Shown here: positions 55,230-64,000 of the stretch, piece after piece
How the letters are laid out: each line of letters starts with the position of its first letter
How positions within the stretch are numbered: position 1 is the stretch's first letter
NCBI RefSeq assembly: GCF_003171515.1
Contig: NC_089391.1
Location: forward strand, 4,464,001 to 4,528,000
Reading direction: 5' to 3'
Length of the DNA: 64,000 nt
From: Pyrenophora tritici-repentis
Lineage: Eukaryota; Ascomycota; Dothideomycetes; Pleosporales; Pleosporaceae
Position numbers and translations under genes: made by a program
The notes under the pieces: model-generated
Told to the model about the DNA's origin: nothing
Databases searched by the model: none
The model's input: the letters and a program-made list of their open reading frames with translations, nothing else

Positions 55230-56187
55230 GAATCTTGTATCACGCGGGCAAGGCTCTTACCTCGATACTCTGTCGCACTTTACCCCAGTAGACCCGCGTA
55301 CGATAACGGCCTTTCTGTCTCATTTGTTTGGTTAGGATATTCGGCGTTTGCGGGCGTGGCTTCTATACCCGAGCCCCTCGTGTGGCGTCTGCGGTTGTCA
55401 GCTCGAGAAGAGCTTATGTATAAAACGACATGTCACATAAAAAATTAATCTCAGGTGGTATTTTGCAAGACATGGGTTTGCCTACAGTATATACGAAGAC
55501 GACATATCTGGTATTTCGATTTTGACACGTGCCCACGAGCAGTAGTCAAGTGTAGCTCCACGCATCCTCGCTTGACTCGTGCAGACCAGTTGAGGGAAGA
55601 GCTCAACGCCAAAATGCTTGGCTACTTCAAGGCTCTCCCGTCTCTCAGCCGCCCCTTTCCTGCAGCATGCAGACATCATTTTCCTGCATATTTCAGCCCG
55701 AGTTTGCCGACGCCGCTAGTGGGAGTCCTGACAAATGGCATGTGGGGTAAGGACGTGGGTGCGCAGTAGTGTTGAGTTGTTGGCGCTAGGATTTGGTATC
55801 CTGTAGGCGCACGGGTGTGGCACTCAGTCTCGTACAGCATGCGTACATACGGAGCCGTGGTCGGAATCCAAAGTACCATGGATGACGTCTATCAGTATAT
55901 ACTAACCAGATAGACGCAATAGACGCAATAGACGATGATATGGAACAGCTGTTGTGTCTGTTGCTCTGAATGAGGTCCAAGTATCCTCCCCACCGCTTGC
56001 TCTAAACTTGGCCCCCACAGCATTTGGCCGGCCTGTACGCGCCCACCAACCACACGACCGTTGTCGTTCCACCATGCCGCATTTACGCCCTGCTAAGCCT
56101 CATGCATTCTATCCATGGGGAGAAAACTTTATAGTGTGAAGACAGTCTGGACACAAGAACTCTTAGTTCAACTTCAGTTCCTCGACA
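55230..56187. other. Intergenic region with a MITE-like inverted repeat
   Basis: About 960 bases without a supported gene. It contains a candidate inverted-repeat element (55487-55902) and, just after it, a short TAGACGCAA triplication at about 55912-55935. Confidence 0.4.
55487..55902. repeat. Candidate MITE-like element with degenerate inverted ends
   Basis: The left end reads GTATATACGAAGACGACAT (55487 onward). The reverse complement of the right end reads GTATATACTGATAGACGTCAT (from 55902 back). Similarity continues inward for roughly 40 bases (CTGGTATTTCGATTTTGAC against ATGGTACTTTGGATTCCGAC). TA occurs next to both ends, as in Tc1/mariner-derived elements. No transposase is inside. Confidence 0.4.
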
Positions 56188-58324
56188 ATGGAAGCCTCAC
56201 AACCACCACCCTCAAGACCGCTGCTCAGCCAGCGTAACGACAGAACAAACAGCCGCGCAAAGGAACCCTGTGTAGAAACTAAGGAATCCCCCGAGCAATC
56301 CAAAGGATGTCTTCCATCGTTCTTGGGCACTATGGCCGCCATTCCCCGCGGCATCGGTCGTGGCTGGACGCGCTTTTCCAACGGTTCATCGCGGATGTGG
56401 AAGAAAGGTTGGACGGCGGAAACGTTTAGTTGTATTTTTGCCTTGTTGGCGCTGCTGGGACTTGTGGCTACGCTTCTGGCGCATCAAGATAAGCCGTTAC
56501 CGGACTGGCCACAGATTGTTGGCATCAACTCTATCGTTTCCATCTTCTCGATGTTGATTAGAGCGGGGGTAGGTATGGTGCTTGCTGAAGGTATGTTTGA
56601 TACTGCTCTGCGCGGTGAATGAAGTTTTAATTCGAATAGGAATCAGCCAGTCTAAATGGCAGTGGTTTCGTACAGCACGGACGCTGGGAGATATGGAGAA
56701 GTTTGATTCTGCTAGTCGTGGTGCTTGGGGATCTGTCCTGTTGCTCTTCGGGTTCCGGATCAAGAAGCCATACTTTATCGCATCAATGGGCGCCTTCATC
56801 ACCATCATGGCCGCCTTTACTGGATTTGCAGCTCAACAACTCATCATATTCCAAGACTGTCAGCGACCCGACAACTCAGCTCCAGTAGGAATACGTCGAT
56901 CCAACTACTTCAATGCAGTTGGAGATAGGTTGGGGTCACAGTTGTACGATGAGTTTCTGCCCATGGCTGTGGCAATGGATATTGGTATGCTCCAACCCGT
57001 CGAAGATCGCACACAGGCTCTCTCGTATGGATGCACTACTGGTAATTGCACTTTCCCAGCATCTGATGGGCCGGCATATTCGACTATTGCAATCGGTCAC
57101 ACGTGCGACGATGTCACTTCCCAAGTACAAGAAATACCCTTGACCAGAAACCACGATTATGCCTACGCTGGAACCAAAATAATGAGCGAACCATATGAGA
57201 ACGGGACTACGAGTAATCCCAGTAACACGACCAGCATGGTCGAGGGATATTTCAATACCACACTCCCAAACGGCACCTACGTCTGGAACATTGGCCTGTC
57301 CCTCCCCCTGGGCGACGACCAATACTCTACCGACCCGCTGAAATTTGCCATGTTTGGCTGGCCAGGCGCACTCGTGACCGGCGTATCAATGATGGGATAC
57401 AACGGTACCCTAGGCAGTGTGAAAATGATCTATCGCCCCGAATTCAACAACTACACCTACTATAAAGCAGTCAGCTGCGACCTCTACCCCACCGTCAACA
57501 CCTACGCTGTCCGCTACCACAACGGCGTTCTTCAAGAGACGCTCCTCAGCAGCGATCGAATGGGCCAAGACATAGCATTCGGCAAGGGAACCATCTTCCG
57601 CCTCGCAACAAAGCAAACCATACGCAACGGCACCCTAACCGACTGCACCCCACGCAGCACCCCCGCTCCAAACTACGAAGGCGTCGCCAGAGCAAACGTT
57701 GCCACCGCCCCTATAAACGCCAGTTTTTCAGCTCTAGAAGGAACACCAGCAATGGAAGTAGTTTTCTACCCCGTCGACTGCGTCTACGCCTTCTCCCGTG
57801 CTTCCGCCACAGGCATCAACAGACACCTCGAAACGGCATTTCAAGAGCAATGGCTCACGAAGCCCGCGTATTCCTTCAACACTTCTGCCGCACTGCGCAG
57901 ACTCTACAATGACCGCGAGATGAACTTGCAGTCTGTGGATTCCTTCATGCAAAATCTCACTACTTCTATGACGACTGTGCTGCGCGTGCATGGCGAGAAG
58001 AACTTTAGTCAGCCTGCGCTTGGTACCGTGTGGTTTAGTACGACGTGTATTTATGTGAATTGGAAGTGGACGGCTTTTCCCGCGGTAATGATTGCGCTCT
58101 CGGCTGTGTTTTTGGTCCTGGTGGCTGTAGAGAGTCGCGGAGTGGAGAGTGAGAGGTTGTGGAAGAGTAGTATCTTGGCGATGCTGTTTTGCGAGATGGA
58201 TGAGGGGGTGTTGAGAGAGGCGAGGGATGGGGGGAGGAGGCGGGTGGCGGAGGTGGCGGCGAAGGAGAAGGTGAAATTGGGCGAGGGGACGGAGGGGTTG
58301 AGATTGGTGGGTGTTGATGGGTAG
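56188..58324 (+). CDS. DUF3176-type multi-pass membrane protein
   Basis: The model is 56188-56590 plus 56640-58324, 695 residues, with a 49-nt intron inside the Gly of AEG-ISQSKW. After a polar N-terminus come two hydrophobic segments (FSCIFALLALLGLVATLLA and IVSIFSMLIRAGVGMVLAEG). Next is the family hallmark MEKFDSASRGAWGSVLLL and a third segment (FIASMGAFITIMAAFTGFA). A large extracellular-looking part has many N-glycosylation sites and paired cysteines (CTTGNCTFP). A last membrane segment (AVMIALSAVFLVLVAV) precedes a charged tail. DUF3176 proteins are abundant in filamentous ascomycetes; their role is not known to me. Confidence 0.87.
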
Positions 58325-58466
58325 AGGGTCTTCAATGAGAAAAAGCGAGATATTGTGATCTAGTAATTATGTTGATTCTATAAACAAAGTTGAGTCTCAA
58401 AACACCACCCATCAGCTAAATGTCCTACTATACAAGATCAAACCCAAGCCCCATATGCCAACAGAA

Positions 58467-59850
58467 TTACACGCCCTCAGCATGCTTAACATCCTCAATC
58501 AACACACTCATAAGCTTAAACATCTCCCCCGCAAGCTTCTTCCCCGTCTCCCTCCACTCCTCCACACACAACCTCCCAAACCGATCCGGATGCCACCTAA
58601 GTCTCTCCTGCCTCAACCACTCATAACTATACAACCCACTCGCCCTCAACAGCCTCTCCAAATCATGTTGACACGCATGGATACTCGCATCCTGCGCCTT
58701 TAGAATCGTACACGCAGTAAGCGAGCACGTCGTCACCGCCGCTGGGAGATACGGGAACTGCGACAGGAGTTGTGATTTACCCTGGTTTTTGCCGCCAGGT
58801 GAGGGGGAGGGAGAGGACGAGGTATCCGAACTACTGGATACAGAGCGGACCTGTAGTTTCCTTGGGGCTTTTGCTTTGGAACCACCCGTGGAAGCGGAGG
58901 CGGTAGCGAAGAGGACAGCGGTTTCGGTACTCCATTTTGTGTAGAGGGGTTGGAGTTCTGCATCTGGTTTCTTCACTGGTGGGGGGTCCCTCGTTCCGTT
59001 TGGCGTTTGTCCACCACCGCCTCCACCAGGCATCGACGACGTACTAGCGTTAGCCCTATGTTTCGGTTTCGTCCTGGCGAAGTAATTCAACGCAAAACCC
59101 TCTAGCGCATCTTCATTGACGTCGTCGATGGAGCCGGCCCACGTGCCATCATTCCGTATGGCGACGAATTGATCGTTGGTCGTAGGATCCAGCGCGATAA
59201 ACGCGAGTTCGTTCCAAAGAAACCCCCGTTCAGCCTTCCATTCCTCAACTGTTTCTTTGTAAATGTCCCATGCGTCTGGGTCGCCAAGCCGGTACACAAC
59301 ATCGCCGTACTCGCTCATAGCAAAGAAGGCGCCTTCCGGGCCCCACGTTACCATGCGCGGGGGGCCGACGCGCCAGCCGGAGGGCGTGAGCCAGGATTGC
59401 AATGCATCTTCTAGGCTTGGGGGGAGGTTTGCCCAGCGCAGAAGTTCAGGATGCGATATTATGAAGGAATCATGGGGACCGAGGAAGGCGCGGAGGTGAG
59501 GTGAGTGCCATGTTTTGCTCAGAACTGTTTGTAGGCGCGTTGGGATGGAAGCACCCCAGCGTAAACTGCTCGTTCCGGCTGAGTCTTTTGAACTTAGGAT
59601 CCAGGAGTCTGGTACGGGGCCGAGTGTTGCCCAGTGGACTTCGGCGACTGTTCTGCCGAGTAGGAGATCTTGGAGACTGGAGGGGAGGTTGCGGCTGTTG
59701 TTAGAGATGAGATGGTTAGTTTGTTGTTGTCGTTGTTGGATTACTAAGGGGGTCGATCACGTACTACTGTAGTCCAGCAAAGCTCTTTGAGATAAAGCTA
59801 TCATTCGGCCCAAAGGAGAAGAACGATGTGTTACCACTTAAACCACCCAT
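58467..59850 (-). CDS. Fungal repeat protein with a C-terminal WHPDRF segment
   Basis: The model is complement(58467-59694, 59768-59850), 436 residues. The start MGGLSGNTSFFSFGPNDSF gives the best match to internal repeats. Three modules of about 50 residues share the pattern of a Gly-Pro or Gly-X-X step followed by SF/FF and a W-LP or D-LL loop (TSFFSFGPNDSF, LRAFLGPHDSF, VTWGPEGAFFAMS). A low-complexity linker follows. The C-terminus, LERLLRASGLYSYEWLRQE then RLRWHPDRFGR, resembles a J-domain-like tail of fungal proteins. No function is assigned. It is divergent from a second gene whose product shows the same module pattern. Confidence 0.68.
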
Positions 59851-60463
59851 TGCCCCGCTGAGACGCAGCGATTGGGTAAAGAGAAAAGGGAAAAGACGCA
59901 GGTATATGACGTCAGAAACCGGATAAAAGCTCCTATAAAAGAGGGCTGAAAGAAGCAAATGCAAAGAAGGCTGTAACATGTGTCAGTTCAACCTGCCAAA
60001 CTATACATGGCTAAACCGTGGTGGCGTGTAACCTTACCCTTTTTCCTAAAACAACAAATGACGATTCTCGAGGTTTTTCGTTGGTTGTTGTTTGTTTAGA
60101 TTTTGGTCTGGCTCAAACGGCGCTGAGACGCCGCCGTTGCCAACGCACTTATTTTCATGCGCCGGGCGGCCGTTGCTAACTTGTTTGCAACCCTGCGGGC
60201 GATCGTTGCTTGGCGGAGGTTGGTGGGCGGACGGGCTGGCTGGCGGGGTTCTTGTTTACCTAGACAACGATAAGCATGATCATTACAATGATTATTCTTC
60301 GTTCAGTAGGTTTATAAGACAAAGACTCCACTGATTTTCGCTTTTTGCGCTCTTTTTACCCTCACCGCCTTACTACCTGCTCTCCTGTTCTGGAACGCGC
60401 GGTTTCTTCTTTTCGCTTAGCGGGTTCCCGAGGTTTTGGCGGCGGAAGCTTTGAGCGGACATC
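59851..60463. other. Divergent promoter region of two repeat-protein genes
   Basis: This is 613 bases between opposite start codons, with no further supported feature. Confidence 0.45.
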
Positions 60464-61393
60464 ATGTGCGATTCCACTTTGACGTTTGGACAGCGGGGCA
60501 GCCACTTCTTCCAGTGTCCATCCAAAAGAGAACAGTACAGCAGCACCCAGTTCCTCTTACGTTTGGATTAGTGCTAACCATCATGTAGTACGCGGATTCC
60601 GAAGAAGCTGGGGAAATTCCTTAGCTCAGGCCAACTAAAACAGGTGCACCATGTGACTCTCGGGTTTGAAGAGAGTTTCCTACTCACATGGCGTGATACC
60701 ACTGGAAAAGATCGCATAGACGCTTCTGGGTTGCCGCCAGAGTTGATCGAATTTTTGTACAGCCGCAATCGCGATGTGCCGAACATACGATGCACTCTAG
60801 GGCCATATAATGCTTCCTTCTTCGTTCACGATAAAACGTCGTATCTTTGGAACAATCTCCCAGAGCCTTTGGTGGCAGCGCTGAAGAATACTATAAGAGA
60901 TGGAAATTGGATTGATCGGCCGCGACTGGTAGCACTGGGCGCTGGTGATAATTTCCTTCTGGTCACGGAAAAGAACGCTGCGGTGTGGGACTTACGGTAT
61001 TACAAGGCTGTCCTTACGTTGATCAAGCAGAAGACCGCGGCGGATATCCAAAACTTTGTGATGCATCCATATCGGTATCAGTGCTTCATTTGTCACTCCA
61101 AAAGCGGCAGACTCTTCTCCGAGAACGTACCACCTCATCAAGCTGTGGGCGTTCAGGATATGGCTGAGCCAATTTTGAAAGATACGGAAGCTGTGCAGAA
61201 GAAGTTCCTGTCGTTTGAAGATGGCAAAAAATCAGCGAGCCTTCCTAGAAGACCATTGGTTCTCAAACAAAGAGCGAAGCTGCGGAGGGAGTGGAGTGAA
61301 CATAGCCACGAGCTATCAGCGCGGGCCAAAGGCGTGAAATTAAGTTTCAGCCTTAGTGTCAATTTGGGAGGCTTGGTTAAGAAGATGGGCTGA
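60464..61393 (+). CDS. Fungal repeat protein related to its divergent neighbour
   Basis: The model is 60464-60534 plus 60589-61393, 291 residues, with a 54-nt intron completing REH-TRIPKK. Modules read TFGQRGSHFFQCPSK, VTLGFEESFLLTWRD, TLGPYNASFFVHDK with YLWNNLPEPLVAAL, and VALGAGDNFLLVTEKNAAVW. A basic C-terminal part follows (LKQRAKLRREWSEHS). The modules are like those of the gene at 58467-59850. I do not recognise a named domain; repeated beta-strand modules are plausible. The frame is clean and the intron has good borders. Confidence 0.72.
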
Positions 61394-61903
61394 GTTGATT
61401 TATTATTCCATTTGTTCCAATTGAGCGCATGATGTTTGGCGATGTACTGTAGTAGCTGTTTATTTCAAGGAAAGACGTCCGATAATTAGCTAAATGCGGA
61501 TAACCAGGGGTATGTAAGGAGGCGAGTCTAATGTCTACTCGCTATAATTAAAATTAAGTTCCTCAGCTTCACTCTGGACCAATTGCCCGTCGAAACACTC
61601 GTTACCCTTGAATTTCAACTCGATCACAATACGCACATTTAGTCGGATTAATGGTAGCAAACACATTAGGAATAAGTACAAAATTCTGATGACGGCATGG
61701 AAAAAGGGAAAGCGTGGGGTGCGTGATTAGCAACAGGTACACATAAGTCGAAAGCACAACATGAGTTTGACTGATATTATAATGCCAACAATGAGACGGG
61801 CTAAGGTAAAAAGCTCATGAAGGAAATAATTTTCTTTGTAATACGGTAATGAACCCACCAAACTCCATACTCCGAAACCCCAGAATCTTCACATCATCAC
61901 CCG
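61394..61903. other. Convergent 3' region
   Basis: This is 510 AT-rich bases between the 3' ends of two genes, with nothing else supported. Confidence 0.45.
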
Positions 61904-62851
61904 CTAATCTCGAGTATATTCTTCGGTATAGCCAACGAAGTCATGAAATGTGAGATTGTAATCGGAACCAGTGACTGTTTCATAAAGGCGCTCCAGACTG
62001 ACACACATGGGATCTCCACCAAAAGGATCTCGGCAGAAAAGGTTGACGCAGTTTGCGCATGTTCCGCTGCACCTGATGCATTCTGTCCAATCGAGACAAG
62101 CAACGCAATCGCTATTGCCCCAGACGATCCTGTGGTTTCCGCCATATTCCTCACGGCGTGCGAGGTCTGGGGTCTTGGTCGGCGTAGGATTCTTGTAAAC
62201 CGAAAATGGGTCGGTGAGATCGACCGACAGTGTCATGATGTCGTTCGTAAAGGTTTTGGCCTTTACGGTCGTTGTAAAAAACGGAGAAACAGTCTTGGTC
62301 TGGTTGTTCGTGATGAAGGTAGAAGCAATCAGGGACTGCGTTTCGTTGACGACAGCGGTATGACGCTTGCTGAGCGTGAAGGTGAACGGGTAGGTTTCCG
62401 CGACAGTCGGCATGGGAGCCATGATTGCGGGCTCAGTCGAAACGGGATGAACAGACATGATTTCCGCGGGCGGGGACGTGATAGATGAAACCTCGTCGGT
62501 GACTGTCTGCGTTGGACGATCTGTGTATAGGGTCGAGGTTACGGTGGATGCCTCTGACCGTTTTGCTTGCCATGAGCAAGATGTCACAGTGACTCTCTGA
62601 ATTGGATTGTTTGTGAATACGGTCGTGACTATGTCAGGTGGATTGTATGTGTATTCAGTCGTGTATGTGACCTGAGGAGGTAGTGGGCCCCATACGACGC
62701 ATCTGGATATAGTGATGGTCTCGGTAAGTGTGAGGACAAGATAAGGGGGAGCAGCGGCGGCAATGGCGATCAATCCAGCAATTGCACTGATGTAGATATG
62801 CATGGTGTTGAATAGATGCATAGTGTGGACTGAGTTTGATCTAGGATGCAA
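61904..62851 (-). CDS. Secreted Thr-rich protein with a Cys-rich C-terminal module
   Basis: This single exon encodes up to 315 residues. There are in-frame ATGs at 62851, 62821 and 62803; the latter two put the hydrophobic signal (IYISAIAGLIAIAAAAPP) close to the N-terminus. The middle is rich in Thr, Val and Ser with TVTSTLYTDRPTQTV-type segments, probably O-glycosylated. Near the C-terminus eight cysteines lie within 36 residues: DCVACLDWTECIRC, SGTCANCVNLFC and DPMC. There is no membrane anchor. It could be a cell-wall or secreted protein; the function is unknown and I recognise no family. Confidence 0.68.
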   Translation of the reverse strand: MHPRSNSVHTMHLFNTMHIYISAIAGLIAIAAAAPPYLVLTLTETITISRCVVWGPLPPQVTYTTEYTYNPPDIVTTVFTNNPIQRVTVTSCSWQAKRSEASTVTSTLYTDRPTQTVTDEVSSITSPPAEIMSVHPVSTEPAIMAPMPTVAETYPFTFTLSKRHTAVVNETQSLIASTFITNNQTKTVSPFFTTTVKAKTFTNDIMTLSVDLTDPFSVYKNPTPTKTPDLARREEYGGNHRIVWGNSDCVACLDWTECIRCSGTCANCVNLFCRDPFGGDPMCVSLERLYETVTGSDYNLTFHDFVGYTEEYTRD

Positions 62852-64000
62852 AGCTGTTGAGTGAAGAAGATTTGGCGCATCCTACTGCCCTTTATATGCT
62901 CACATAATTCAACTGGGTCATTGCAGCTAGCACCCGCTCATGACCACTCAGGAAATTGCATTACAATAAAACTTCTCTAGTTTTACGTATGGTGGATACC
63001 GATTAAGGATAGTACCGGCTTTGTTTCGTTGTCCTTGAGCTACTACCCCTATGTACTTGGTTCTATTTGTAATGATAGAATAATTATAACAAGACTTCTA
63101 GATTTATCAAGTCTGCATGGTACTTTGTGGAGGTTGACCGTACTATGAGACACGAGCCAGAAGACCTTCAGGCTACTACTACGGGGCCTATAGCAGCCCG
63201 AACTGATCTCAAAATGAGCATGCACGCCATACTTGTTCCCTAAGGGGGTGTGCTGAGGTAATGGGAAACTTTGGTTGTAGTGCCAGGCTGCCGTGTGTGC
63301 GGTGCCGGAGAACTCCTATGGACACATTGAGACCTTCAGGCTAGGGGTTCTCTTCGATCGCAAATTTTCTGCGTCGATGTAATCATTTGAGGACTTTTGG
63401 ATGCGGTAGTTTTGGGGAGGTGCCTCGCTGTAAGGTCGACTGTACCTTGAGACGTTCAGACAACCAAGCCTACTGATATCCATGTGCGAGCCGCACGGAA
63501 ACAAGAAAACCGATATCTGCTTCGTACTCATCAGCTGGCGCAGAACCAGCCAAATGGGGATTGAGGGCGCAATAATGAAAATTTCGGGCAGGGACAGTCT
63601 GCTGTGGGTGATCAGGGTATTTCTATTACGCTTAAGACCTTGGGAGCAACTAGAAATGAGGCAATAGTAATTTTAAATTATAAAATACGTCTAGGTTAAC
63701 CACGGTTTAAACGAACAAGGCCAAGAGAAGCAATGAAGAAAGGCGAGCAGGGACAGTGCGCTGTGGGTGGAACCGTACCTGCCTTGCAAAGGACCAATCA
63801 GATGTGGAGCGCAGCGGGTCGACCCGAAACGTGGGGAAGGCGCGACTCACCGCGACTGGTGGAGGCACCACCAGCAATTAGCATTAGCAGAGACAGAGAC
63901 ATGGAGCAGAGGCAAAGACTGGAATAGAAGTCTCGCGCTTCTCCGTGTTCCGACCTACTCTTCACTCACTCCCATCGTCAGCCCCACAATTTCCTGGCTA
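62852..64000. other. Terminal intergenic region
   Basis: The last 1.15 kb has no supported gene. Fragments around 63150, 63326 and 63442 share a short GAGAC-TTCAG motif and may be old duplications. Small open frames (63316-63531, 63733-63927) lack support. Confidence 0.4.

Overview
This window looks like nuclear DNA of a filamentous ascomycete, most likely a Dothideomycete of the order Pleosporales. The evidence is short introns with GT...AG borders and CTAAC-type branch sites, genes packed on both strands, typical fungal families (HET domain, DUF3176, GH28/GH35 plant-wall enzymes, RlpA-like membrane proteins), and an AT-rich transposon island inside gene-dense sequence. The genus is inference; no alignment could be run.

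Layout. 1-6.6 kb: the tail of a probable iron-type alcohol dehydrogenase, RRP8, DDI1 and a GNAT acetyltransferase. 6.7-12 kb: a divergent pair of secreted plant-wall enzymes, a GH35 beta-galactosidase and a GH28 polygalacturonase, sharing about 1 kb of promoter. 12.6-15.9 kb: a HET-domain gene broken by several stops and frameshifts, ending in a long array of ~35-residue LLLD-type repeats. 16-18 kb: a fungal membrane protein and a Cue1-like protein. 18.6-23.3 kb: two tandem membrane-anchored double-psi beta-barrel (RlpA-like) genes, the second carrying an apparent one-base frameshift. 24.5-26.5 kb: an RBR ubiquitin ligase with a hydrophobic segment inside its in-between-RING domain.

26.5-38.2 kb is an AT-rich repeat island. 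Degenerate repeats run in one orientation on the left and in the opposite one on the right. Between them sit an intact 5.9-kb Ty1/Copia element (identical 188-bp LTRs, GGCAT target duplication) and a separate 1.57-kb non-coding LTR element (137-bp LTRs, AAAAG duplication, copia-type half-tRNA-Met primer site).

38.3-64 kb is mostly conserved housekeeping: L-fuconate dehydratase, an RBM25-like splicing factor, mitochondrial bS21m, a secretory-pathway membrane protein with a 16-nt exon, glucose-6-phosphate isomerase, the AGC kinase SCH9, the SAGA subunit ADA2, a disordered fungal protein, a DUF3176 membrane protein, a divergent pair of apparently related repeat proteins, and a Thr-rich, Cys-rich secreted protein.

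The genes do not form one pathway. The only clear functional grouping is the pectin/galactan enzyme pair; the fuconate dehydratase, 29 kb away, also acts on a sugar acid. No tRNA, rRNA, CRISPR array or secondary-metabolite cluster was seen. Exon borders were chosen by splice consensus and reading-frame continuity, and all reported multi-exon models close in frame.
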